Shown here piece after piece: positions 18,380 to 28,914 of a DNA stretch of 64,000 nt. The stretch comes from Chrysophaeum taylorii (taxonomy: Eukaryota; Sar; Pelagophyceae; Pelagomonadales; Pelagomonadaceae). Within the stretch, counting starts at the first letter, position 1; each line of letters opens with the position of its first letter. Where the stretch lies: assembly GCA_029834535.1 (NCBI GenBank), contig JAQMWT010000360.1, positions 1-64,000 of the forward strand. Reading direction: 5' to 3'. Below the pieces are notes generated by a model, which worked only from the letters and a program-made list of their open reading frames with translations, made no database searches and had not been told where the DNA came from. Made by a program: the position numbers and the translations under genes.

Positions 18380-20616
18380 CGCCATCTTCATGGTAATCTG
18401 ACAGCCAACTGAGATGCACGATCGCTTGTTGCACCGTACGATACCAGAACATCTTTTGTTTCAGGTTCAACACTGCACTATCTTTTCAGTCACCGCACTT
18501 ACACGCGCCCTCCGACCGCCGCCCGACTCTGCTGCGCTCGTTCCGCAACCACGGTCTCGCCGCCTCACCGGCAATTCGAAAATTTCAGTAAGTTCAATTT
18601 ACGAGGGCGCATTCGTTTTCCACCGCGGACAAGACCTGTCAACACTCATGTCAGTCACGCTGTCTATGGTTCCTTTGGCTACATCGGAACACGCTTAAAG
18701 GCACGTCCTGAAGTCCCTCTTCCTAAGGATCTCCGTCACATGACATGACCTGATGCGACATTATCGTTCCTCGCCGCTTCGACGCGACTCACGACGACTC
18801 GACTCCCGACGATTAGTGATGACACTAAGTCTCGTCACCACTGCAACTCCGAGCCCCCCACGCTATTTTGTCAGCCTTTCTCAGATTACACCACTCAAGT
18901 TACAGCTCACTCGGTTCCACCCGGCATGCTGCCCTATGCAAATGAAGTTCTGTCATGTCAACGCCACATGTCGCAGTTATCGCCGGTCCCGCGCAACATA
19001 TGCCCACCACTAAATGATAGCCGCACGTTGAGCCCCTTCCTCGCCTCTTCTTTTAACGTCCCTCCCAGCACTATGCTTGACGTTGAAGATCTGCAACTCT
19101 ATGGTTCGGTTACAGCTCCACTCCACGCGACCTTATTGTCCGGTTCAGTCCACGATTCGCATCTATCGACATTAACGCTAGAAGTCCACCTCGGACACAG
19201 ATCAGACTGCACTCGCATATTATGCCCTTATGATGCACCCGGCTCGCTCCTCTTCGCTCTTTCACTGCAGGTTCCACCTTGTCGGACTCTGAGCTCACCA
19301 GCCGCTATTGCGATTCGCACCCAGTTGATATTCCCCATAGCACCAACGAGGATAACCCCCAATCTCCACAGGCTGGACACGCACTCTGCTATCAGCATTC
19401 TACCGACTGCCGCCCCCGCACACCGCATGCCACACCTATTTGTGTTATGAATCAAGGGAAGGAAGTCACTTGCCATGTTTCTCTCTTCCTTTATTCCCGC
19501 AGACTCGCTGCCAGTCACAGTCTCGCATGACTCACTCTTATCGGACAGTCTTCGCACTATGTCAATTGTCTCACATCAGATTCGCTCTTCGGACATCTCC
19601 TGTGTCCACAATTAACTCCTCTCTTGAAACCCCAGCTCCCTCCACGTTGTATACTGCACAGCTCTCGCATATCGACATCACCCTTCTGTCGAATGTCACA
19701 ACTTTCAGTCACTGCACAATTCACCAGGGATGCACCGCGCTCACTCGCGCTCGTACATCAAGGGAAGTTTGATTCTGGTGAAAACGACTCCGGACATGAA
19801 ACGAAATCTGGACCAGCCAATGGTCACGACTCAGGATTACTTTGCCGAATAGAACACGACCCTCCAGTCAAACACACAGGATACGACTCCGGCCATGCAT
19901 TCGAAGTCAGCTCTCCTCCAAGCCAGGACAATGTCTTCGCACAATCCATCGCCTTCAGGCATTTATCCCTGACGATTGACTCTTCTGCCCAGGATACACG
20001 TCTGTATCCACCGTCACACCGAATACACTCGCAGCCTCCAGTCCCAGTCCAATCATCTATTGATGATAGAAAAGCGAAACCAGACCACAGTCCCAGGTCC
20101 ACAGCTACGATCCAGGACTATCAACAAGGCTCAATCCCTCCAAAATTCCCTTTAGAACTCTTCTTTCATTCTTGGCCACCCCCAAACGACTTTATCCCGA
20201 TATCGACAATCCGCGATGATTTTTCGCATGATATCTTAGACGCTCATAGCTTAGCTTCGGCTGTAACACACCGTACTCAGGACGACAGCTTAGACACGTA
20301 TGTGACAGACAATTCTGGTTTTCTTATTTTCCAAGAACAGTTCCGCACTACTCGTTATCGCAACGACGATCACCTTACTATGTCAACCCCGACTTTGTCA
20401 CTTGGCCATATCTCCTCTTGGGATAACGCTGCCGCTCAGTCACATCGTCACACATTTATCAGCACATCTTTAGCCACCATAGAACATAGTTCTCATGATC
20501 ACAATCGCAGTTCATTTGCCAATCTACCGTTCGGTTTTTGCCCGCGTTATGATCAATGCCACCGCTCCCAATTAGATCACCCATTTTACGAGGATCCATC
20601 AAGCACTATCACTTAG
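18380..20616 (+). other. Continuation of the strand-asymmetric island; ORFs 18926-19450 and 19624-20616
   Basis: The 330-codon frame at 19624-20616 and smaller ones around it have the same Pro/Ser/His/Thr-rich, C-rich/G-poor character as the 494-codon ORF and no family signature. No RNA gene was seen. It is probably the interior of a decayed mobile element. Confidence 0.3.
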
Positions 20617-22457
20617 GATCAAGTCAACTGCACGTATAGTCGTCCTACATCATGGAACCCCCACGACTTTATGTATGCAACCCTCATGTTCCACCATGAC
20701 ACTGATGCACTCGCCTATTTTTAGACACAACACGGCACTTCTGTCCGCATTATACTTAGCATCATTTTCACGATATTGTCACATCCATCTTTCCTTCATT
20801 ATTCGCTAGCCAAGATGATGATTCGACTTCTATCGTCGCATTCCCCTTGTTTCGCATTTCACTCACCTGCTCTTACTTTCTCTTCCTCTCTATCTCGCTC
20901 CCCATACCTCTCTCTTGCACTTCGCACACTTCTCACCACACGCCTCCTCACAACTCAACTTCTCTTTGTCTTTGGCCAGACATTTGTTTGTTTTTCCAGA
21001 TTTCGCTCTTCCCGAGTTCAATCTGTGAGGGCGCAGAGATGAAAAGTTTCATCTAGGGTTATTTTTCACCTTTCACACTAGTAAAACGAGAATTCGCTGT
21101 GTTATCACACCGTTCTGTCCTTCGCCTTAGAAGAAGGGACATAGAAGGGCAGACTCCGCTGCTCTAGACTCTACCGAGGGTGACACCGCGTTTGTTACTC
21201 TTCTCTAAGCACAATGACCTCCGACTTTCTCGCTCAAAACCATTGCTTCCCGTCGTGCTTCAGAAATGGGCAGGTTTATTGAGCCTTACCCTCAATAGTA
21301 CCACCGTCACACGATGTCTTAGATACATACTTTTACTATAACTACAATTGTATACTCTTGGCTAAAGACCATTAAGAAAATTAATGAAACCATGACAACT
21401 GGCGACAGACCATCAACTCGCACCCAATCCCCCTTTCTACCCCCCTCGCTTGAACGCCCGGTGACTCTGATCCCACGCATCACGGCGCTGGGATTAGACT
21501 ACGCCCCATGCATTGGGCTGGCCTCTGGTTACTTATTGCGAGATCTTATATATATTCCCGGAGGGGGTAATGATTACAAATCCTCCAAGGACCTAATCAT
21601 AATACGGGACGCGGCACGCTGGGGGCTGTTGATGTCCGCGATGTGTGGAGTACGTGTGCAAAGTACGAAGTAAAAAAAGAAAAACCTCTTTAGCCATTTA
21701 GGTAACACCACCTCCGTAAAGCTCAGAATGGAAAATAATATCCTGCTCACCAGTATGCTTATTAGCAAGTCAATAGCGACCCCCAGCCTCAAAGATACTT
21801 AATTTAAGCGTGATCGGCGAAAAAAAAATCGCCGATTCCTGCCTCCTCTGCGGCGATCTTTTACTCAGACCAATCGCGCCTCGCTGAGCCCACCTCGGCC
21901 CCTGCGCCCCCGTGTGAGGAGGGTTGACGAATACTGACATACCCGGGCATCCTGTCGTACCCAGATCAGCCACGCACCTTTTTTGGACCACCTACACTAG
22001 TACTTTTTTGTTCATATAATCTTTTTGAGTCCGGGGCAACGAAGAGCGCGCTTGCGGCGTTGGTGGTGGTGGTGGTTCTGACGCGGGCGGCTACCAAAGA
22101 CTACTCTATGCGGAGCGTCGAGCTCGGCGACCAGCAGGTCATGTTCGAGCAAAGTCGCGTTGACGTGCCGCTGCCGACGTATCGCTACGGCGGCGCATAT
22201 CATGTTCGGCAGCTTTGAGTTACGCCAGGGTCGCTCTGTAAATGCTGTGCCACCATTTCGGGGGATCGAAACGCCAGCAGTGGTGGCGCCAATCGTTCTA
22301 CTACGCTGCGATGACAGCGGCCGGTGTCGCCGACTGGCTATCGGTCCTCCGCACGTTCGACCAATGATCAACCAAACCATCACCGACGCTTCAACGGACC
22401 GAAAATATCTATCAGAGGATATGATGATGATGACCTAAGTCTTTTTTAGCGCCTTGA
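20617..22457. other. Intergenic, no recognised gene; possible right end of the island near 21040
   Basis: The tract GAGGGCGCAGAGA at 21027-21039 reads TCTCTGCGCCCTC on the minus strand, resembling the TCTCTGCACCCCCTC run at 14051-14065, so it may be an opposing terminus. A 93-codon frame at 21392-21673 has no recognised motif. From about 22000 the DNA becomes GC-richer, leading into the next gene. The ATGATGATGATGACC stretch before 22440 has no clear role. Confidence 0.35.
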
Positions 22458-25400
22458 ATGGATGACGACGTCGAGATCGCGATGACGGAGCCTCTGGCGG
22501 ACATCGACAGGCTCCGGAAGAGGCTCGCCGACGCGCGGGAGGATGACATCCCAGATCTCGCCGCGTTGCTCGGCAGGGCGTTGCACCATAGCGACCCTCG
22601 GCGGTGGCGCGGCCAGATTTCTGTGGTGCGACGGGTCGTCGTGGGCCTATTGCAGTACGCCGTGGACCACAATCACCGCACGGAGTTTTGGGTGACGTAC
22701 GCCGAAGCGCAGTTGCGCTTGTGGCGGCACACGGGAGGGTCATCCTTACGCGCGGCGTCCGAAGGTTGGCGCCGTGTCGAGGCGCTCGCGCCGGTGATGG
22801 AGCCCGAGTGGCTCGCCGAGCGCGCCGAACTGTTCGTATACCTCGGTGACTACGCCGCCGCGACGATGCAGCTTGGGAAGCTGCTCGAGAACCCCGACGC
22901 GGAAAATGAGACGAGGCGCCCAGTCATCCTGCGCGTTGCAATGCTGTACCAACACGGTCTCAAGCACCACGCCCAAGCGATTGCCCTGATATATCGGCTT
23001 GTGGCGGCCGGTGGCGTGAGCGCCTTGTCGAGCGTCGACTTGCTCTTTCTGCTGTCGCGTGCCTACGAATGCTGGAGCCGAGAACTGGATACCGAGGCGC
23101 GCGGCGTCACCGACGAGGCGACAGACGAAGCCATCGACAAACGGCGCGAGGCCGAAGCTGCAGCGGCGACAGCCGAGGGCATGTTCGCCAAGCTCTACTC
23201 GAGCCTGAAAGCCCTCGGCCTTGCGCAGAGAGACGTCTCGGCCTGGCTAAACAGCGCTACGACGTGGCGCGACATTGGCGACAAGTGCTCCTTTGCTGGC
23301 TTCGACATGTTTGCTGCCGACCTCTACGAGGAAGGAGCGCGGCGGGACATAGCGAGAGCGGGGAGAGCACACTGGCTCCGCCTCGCCAAGGCCGAACGCC
23401 GTTGCGGTCGCGATCGCTTCGCTCGCGACGCACTCAAGCGCGCGCGCGACCTCCATGGCGAGACCGACGCACAGCTCGACGCTCTTGAGCGCACGTGGGA
23501 CGCCAGCGACTTACCCGCGGCTGACCTCAAATCGCTGCTTGATGCGTTACCGCGGGACCAAGACCCTACCGCCAAAGCGGCGACCGTCATTGCGACGCGC
23601 GTACGCGGCTGCACGCAACGCCTGCGCGGGAGGGTACCGCAGTCCACACGTTCGATTGCTATTGATGAGGAGCCTGTGGTCCGGCGACCGGCCTCGCGCG
23701 ACGCGTGCGTGGAGATCTACATGCCATGGCCTCCGGAACCCGACCGTAGCGACGCGGCGGCGGGCTCTGACTCACCTTTTATGCTCGAGAATACCGCCGC
23801 GAGCGCGTTCGCCCCAGCCGCGCGCGTCGACGTTGCGACGACCACGTGTTCCGAGCCCGCCTTACCCGATGGCGCGCCAGTGCCCAGCGAACCCCCCCAG
23901 GACTTGTTTGTTCTGGCGGAGGCCGACGCGTCGCGCGCTTATGACGACGTTGTGATGAGAAGTGCCGATGCAATTGAACTCTCGCGGCTGCGAGTCGAAA
24001 GGAACGATATCGTCCGCAGAGTTCAGGCGATGCAGGATGCGTTGGACGCCTCGCAAGAGGCCCTGGCGACAGTCGCAGCGCTTCAGGACAACGCCAAGAG
24101 GTGCGCCGACGAGGCTGTCGCGCGATACTGGCTGTCGCCCACATCATTCGACGACCGCGCATCGCAGACATCGCTGGTGCAGAGGGCTTCCGTGGCGCCG
24201 GTGCCGTCTGTTCTCCCCTGGGAAACGACAACGACGACGACGACACTACAAAGAGTAGAAGCACCGGCGCCAGCACCCAGCAGCGACATAGCACTTACGA
24301 TCTCGCTCGAGGCCGTCACCGAGGAGCGAGATTTGCTGGTCGCGACAATACGAGAGCGGGATGCGCAGATCGCATCTCTCGAGGCAAAGGTCAAGGTGGC
24401 GCGCGTGGCGCTGGAGCAGTCAGTGATCAAACGTAAGGCGGAGGCAACAGCGGCGCGTGCGCAGCTCCTGTCTCACGACGCTATCAGCGCGGCGGCAACG
24501 CGGCTCGTGGGCAAACAACATGCAGCCGAGCTCTCTGCAGCCCGTGCCGAGACACGTGCAGCCAGGAGCTGTGAAGGCGACGCACTCCACCGCATCGCAA
24601 GTCTCAAACAAGACGTCGAGGAGCTGCAGGAACGAGCGCGACGGCTCGTCACGCGTCACAATGCGCGGAGCCGCGCGGACGGCCGCGTGCTGTTTGCCCG
24701 CGCCGTCAAGGTGGACGAGAGACACCTTATGGTCAAGATCACGAGTCGCGACAAGATTCTCCGCGTGCGCGCGCTCGACGTCGCCCAGGGGAGAGTGTAT
24801 GACCTCGCGCTCGAGCCAGCCGACTGGGCGCCGTTTGGAGACGACCGTCTTGGGGCCAACCAGATTGCAAGACGCCTGGAAATCATCGCACACGGTGGCC
24901 TGCGCGTCGCGGGCACCTTGACGGTGAGTGATCGGGCGCTCGCCGCAACAACTGCGGGTATCGTGGCCTCCCGCGGCCTTGCGGTTGCTGTGTCGGTGTG
25001 CGCCGAAAGAACGCGCGGCAATGCTATACGGGACCAGGCGGTCGCGGCGTGCCGCAGCGTCGCGCTCGCGTCTCGCGCCGTCACAAACGGCGCGGACAAA
25101 GCGTGCAAGACATACCTCGCACGTATGCAGTCGCATATTGATCACGCGGAGCGGACCATGGCTACCGGCGTCGTCGCCGCGTCCTTCAGGGCTGCGCTCT
25201 TCCTCGAACGCCGCCTTTTTGAGTGTGGACCGCCCGCGCGACGCGACGAGGCACCGCGAGAAGCAAGGATGCGCGATCTAGCAGACGCGTCGCTCGCCTG
25301 TGACGAGGATATGCCAGCCGCACCGGAGGAGGATGATGTTGTTGCCGTCGAAGAACCGGCCGTCCGCGAACCCCCGCCTTTCAAAGAGGATTCGCTTAGG

Positions 25401-26198
25401 CCAGAAAGCACGCACGAGAGAGAGTCTTTATCGATCGAAAATAGCGCGCTTTCCGCCGCCCCAATGCCACCCTACGCACCACCAGAGTGGGCGACCAAGC
25501 CGCAGGTCTGGCTCCCGCGAGTAGTCGAACCCGTCGTGCCTAACGGCAGCGATGCAGCGGAGAAAGACACGTCACAGCGCAGCATCGCCCAATACCGGCG
25601 GCTGGGTTACTTGCCCAAGACAGAGGTCGAAACAGGCTATGTCGCCAGGTGGCGCGCGTTGTTGCGGGAGGCGCGCGTTGCAAGGAAGTCGCTGGTCGCG
25701 CTCCGGCGAGACTTCCGAGCCCTACCCACCGACGTTGTTTACTGCGCATTAGCCGAGACCGGCGATGTCGAAGGGGCCCGCGCCAAGCTCGCCGATCCAT
25801 GTTACGTGCAGGAGCTCCTCGTCGTCGTCGCTGCCCTCGACTCCGAAGCCCTCGTTCCCCAGAACTTGTTTCCGGAAACAACAACCTCGGGCGTGTTGCC
25901 ACCCGTGCGCCGGCACAAACAAACGCGCCCGTCAAAGAGACACCAGCAGACGGCGATGCGTCGCCTCGCCAATACACACCATCGATCGATCCGCCATGGT
26001 GACCTTAGCTCCGAGGTCGACACTCTCCTGTCCTCCTCGTCTTCGACAGCGACGGTCGTCACCAAGCAAGCCAGCTTGCTGCGGCGAAAGCACCTTCGCC
26101 ACCTCCAACACGACTTCGGCGGCGACATCGACCGCGTCGACCCCTGGAAAGCTGGCCCCGACCGCAATACCCACCAGTTTTTGTTCTACTCACCCTAG
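22458..26198 (+). CDS. Large TPR-like and coiled-coil protein, family unknown
   Basis: 1246 residues, one uninterrupted frame with high-GC host-like codon use. Residues about 40-340 are helix pairs of TPR/half-TPR type (AELFVYLGDYAAATMQLGKL; LFLLSRAYECWSREL; ATTWRDIGDKC..AGFDMFAADLYEEGARRD; WLRLAKAERRCGRDRFARDALKRA). Residues 380-500 are disordered and acidic. Residues about 510-750 form two coiled-coil stretches. Residues about 745-830 are beta-rich (LFARAVKVDERHLMVKITS), followed by more helix and a disordered acidic, proline-rich linker, with a basic C-terminus. It has no catalytic motif, signal peptide or membrane span. The layout suggests a scaffold. It stands alone between two repeat islands. 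I do not recognise an orthologue. Confidence 0.75.
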   Translation: MDDDVEIAMTEPLADIDRLRKRLADAREDDIPDLAALLGRALHHSDPRRWRGQISVVRRVVVGLLQYAVDHNHRTEFWVTYAEAQLRLWRHTGGSSLRAASEGWRRVEALAPVMEPEWLAERAELFVYLGDYAAATMQLGKLLENPDAENETRRPVILRVAMLYQHGLKHHAQAIALIYRLVAAGGVSALSSVDLLFLLSRAYECWSRELDTEARGVTDEATDEAIDKRREAEAAAATAEGMFAKLYSSLKALGLAQRDVSAWLNSATTWRDIGDKCSFAGFDMFAADLYEEGARRDIARAGRAHWLRLAKAERRCGRDRFARDALKRARDLHGETDAQLDALERTWDASDLPAADLKSLLDALPRDQDPTAKAATVIATRVRGCTQRLRGRVPQSTRSIAIDEEPVVRRPASRDACVEIYMPWPPEPDRSDAAAGSDSPFMLENTAASAFAPAARVDVATTTCSEPALPDGAPVPSEPPQDLFVLAEADASRAYDDVVMRSADAIELSRLRVERNDIVRRVQAMQDALDASQEALATVAALQDNAKRCADEAVARYWLSPTSFDDRASQTSLVQRASVAPVPSVLPWETTTTTTTLQRVEAPAPAPSSDIALTISLEAVTEERDLLVATIRERDAQIASLEAKVKVARVALEQSVIKRKAEATAARAQLLSHDAISAAATRLVGKQHAAELSAARAETRAARSCEGDALHRIASLKQDVEELQERARRLVTRHNARSRADGRVLFARAVKVDERHLMVKITSRDKILRVRALDVAQGRVYDLALEPADWAPFGDDRLGANQIARRLEIIAHGGLRVAGTLTVSDRALAATTAGIVASRGLAVAVSVCAERTRGNAIRDQAVAACRSVALASRAVTNGADKACKTYLARMQSHIDHAERTMATGVVAASFRAALFLERRLFECGPPARRDEAPREARMRDLADASLACDEDMPAAPEEDDVVAVEEPAVREPPPFKEDSLRPESTHERESLSIENSALSAAPMPPYAPPEWATKPQVWLPRVVEPVVPNGSDAAEKDTSQRSIAQYRRLGYLPKTEVETGYVARWRALLREARVARKSLVALRRDFRALPTDVVYCALAETGDVEGARAKLADPCYVQELLVVVAALDSEALVPQNLFPETTTSGVLPPVRRHKQTRPSKRHQQTAMRRLANTHHRSIRHGDLSSEVDTLLSSSSSTATVVTKQASLLRRKHLRHLQHDFGGDIDRVDPWKAGPDRNTHQFLFYSP

Positions 26199-26935
26199 GG
26201 TTTAGGGACTGTCTAAAGCGTGCGGAATAGACGTCCCTAGTTCCTATAGGAAACGGGAGCTCAGTTTATTAAACTTTCTTTAGACGAGTACAATCCTGTT
26301 GATGGAATCGAAAACCACGTGCTCTGTATGATTGGGCACGCGCATGACAGGGCTGCAACCTGCTAATCACAGGCACCCGCCACGCGGGAGCGAGAAATGT
26401 TCCAGGGAAAAGGGTGTCCTTTATTATTGATATTTACATATGTAGTATATCCGCAAAGTGCAGAGCATTTAGCAAGCAGCGGTAAGTCACCTGGGAAACC
26501 ATCCCGTCTCATCATGAACGTCTGGAAGTATTTAATTCGGGGAATGAAAAGGTATATTCCCTATATCCTCAGAACACGACAGGCGGCATCTAGAACTACA
26601 CGAGAATTTCGGAGAAAGGTAAAGTGTATAGTGCTACATACCTCGGGGCGCGCTAGACCATGATGATGAGCTTAAACACAATCAGAGGACTATTTGATTG
26701 TGTAGAAAGGAAGAAGAAGGGTAAGGAAGAGATCACGTTCTCAACGGACGGATAAGGGTAAGAGGCAGCAGGTTTCTCTGCACCCCCTCGAGATGTCTTA
26801 AGCGCAAGGTGCGACTATAGAGCATCTCTTGAGAAAGATGATGATGAAGGAAAGAGAAGAAAAAGAAAAAAAAGGGAATGCAGTTTTGATGGTCACAGAG
26901 GTCACATACGAAGCATCAAGAGTGTAAGACATGTC
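26199..26935. repeat. Intergenic; U-family 3' flank, second copy
   Basis: There is no gene. 26455-26655 and 26773-26800 match 13420-13580 plus 14015-14070 in order, as an uninterrupted version of the site carrying the MITE at 13.6-14.0 kb. About 120 bp (26655-26772) is specific to this copy. A short CCCTAGGGTTTAGGG at 26194-26208 is telomere-like but far too short to call an interstitial telomere. Confidence 0.5.
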
Positions 26936-28910
26936 TTAGGACTTGGATTTGGTGGAGCTGAGAGTCGACTTGACGCTTTTGAACAGAGCATTACGAAACA
27001 CTGGTATAACAGACAGGGTAGTAGGATTATCTGAGGTGGTAGACATCGTTACTGGTTCGAGAGTATCGGTTTCGTCGTCGTCAGCTTCTTCTGTAAGGTG
27101 GTGAACACCAATAGCAGAATGGTGTGGTACCATGCGAAATGTAAGTGCAAGTAAAGCACTCAGTGTGGATGGCACCAATGAGTCAAGTTGTGGAGTATCC
27201 AGTTGTGTTTCCAAGAAGTTGGACTCAGCGAACGGATCTGAGAAGATAGAAGGGTCCTCCGATTCACATGCTAAGGGAATGCTTTGAAGACACGAGAGCA
27301 GATTGTCACGCAGATGATGGAGGTGATCGTCCGGGGAGGCGTGATTGGCAGCATGTTGGTCATAAGCTGTAAGAGTTAAGCGAGACAGCAGCTCTGTGAT
27401 CTTGTACAGTGTTATGAGTAACACGTGTGCATTGGCAGTAGGAGGAAAGAGCCCGTTCTCCAGGGAGGTGATTGAAGCAATGGCAGCCTCTAGATCAGTG
27501 CGCAGAGATAGATTTTCAGCGCTGAGGGTGTTGATTTTGCGGATATATAGGCGAAGAGTTTCCTGGAGTTGCTCGACTTACGGATGTAAGGCATCGACAT
27601 CAGCCAGGACAGAAGAAGCAGGGGGGTGTGTCGATGGTGAAGTCCTTTCCAGGGTAGGTTCTGATGTGGAGAGTGCGGAGTCTAACGACGTCTCGGTCAA
27701 CACACGCTGTGCAAGTAGGGGGTATTTCGCGTTTAGAAAGCGCAGAAAATCTTGATGTTCTGCCGGAGTATAAGTGGGGCCGAACATAACACCCAGGAGT
27801 GATGGCGGTTTTGTATAATCCGAGGATGATACGTAGTCGTCAAGATGTTGTACCCACGATTGGGCAACACTGTTAATCACATGGTGGGATTTGGAGGGCT
27901 TGAACATAGCCTGTGCTTTGCGACTCTGTGTTCGAACAAGAGTTACAAGAAAGTTAAGATGCTCAAGGTGCATCTGTGTAATAAGCCGAAGATCCAGTGC
28001 GAACGGCAGTTGAGTAGTGGGATCTGTGGCTGCATCGGATACAGATAGGATTAAATGAGCAAGTGACGGGTATTGCGTTAGATTGCTAGTCAAAAGAGTA
28101 TATAACTCCTTTGGCAAATGATAGGTGCGTATGATGGTCGCGCGTATGTATATGACCAGCTGAGCGCGCATCACAGGGGGATAGGAAGGAAGTAGCATTG
28201 CGGGCACATACAGTAGGTTGTATAGGCACCTGATCGGTGTTGTGACAAGCACAGCAAATGTTCATGGTAATAGCAGAAATCGGGATGTGACCATTCTTCT
28301 TATGGTCGTCCGTGTTGAGGTGACTCAGCACTTCAGTGGGGAGTTCACGAGGTGTTTGTGCCTTGGAACTGTATGTGGTAGAGACAAGGAAGGTTGGTTG
28401 TCCCAAATTGTTGAGGCATTGCGTACAGAAGGATGACAAAATGAAACGTTCGCGTTTAGGGCCTCTGTAGCAGCCAATAGAAGCAATAGCAGGAGCAGCT
28501 TCCCAAGGTATAGTAATGGGTAGGCGCATGGATATGAATGTTGTTAGTTCCACAAACAGTGAAAGGTCAGTAGACTCATAGATCGAGTTGAGTGCCGTAG
28601 CGATTTCCGCTCGCATAAAAGAAGAGAGAAATGGAGTGGCCGGGACACGGAAGTTCTCAAAGAGAGAGATTCCCCGTTCAAACAGGAAAAATCCATGCTG
28701 AGGCCATCCTGTAGTGTTAGCGATTGAGGTAAAGTATGCTCGGTTGGTGTCGGTGCGACAGCAGCTGCCTGGGAGGGAGCAGTAGTGACAGCGATCATGG
28801 GTTGTCGCTTTTGCGACAACCTGGGAGAAGGTTCGGCCGTGAAGAGCGAGCGTGGAATTGTCCTTCGAACGACTGGAGAGATGCCGCGGCCACGGGAGTG
28901 CCAAGAAAAA
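26936..28910 (-). pseudogene. Unidentified decayed element protein (U family), one stop and one frameshift
   Basis: Read on the minus strand, frame A (about 28910 down to 28086) has two Cys pairs (FCTQCLNNLG and ICCACHNTD). Homology-like continuity then passes near 28230 to frame B (28252 to 27578). Frame B stops at a TAA (27578-27580) but stays open in the same phase to 26936. After the stop comes a coiled coil (LRLYIRKINTLSAENLSLR). Total about 650 codons, with C-terminus SVKSTLSSTKSKS. The base composition is AT-richer than the host genes. The N-terminal side is cut by the junction with the LINE at about 28915. I recognise no family; it is probably a protein of an undescribed mobile element. 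Confidence 0.45.
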
Positions 28911-28914
28911 GACA

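Noticed and set aside
26194-26208. CCCTAGGGTTTAGGG as interstitial telomere
   Set aside because: Only about two units; not distinguishable from chance.
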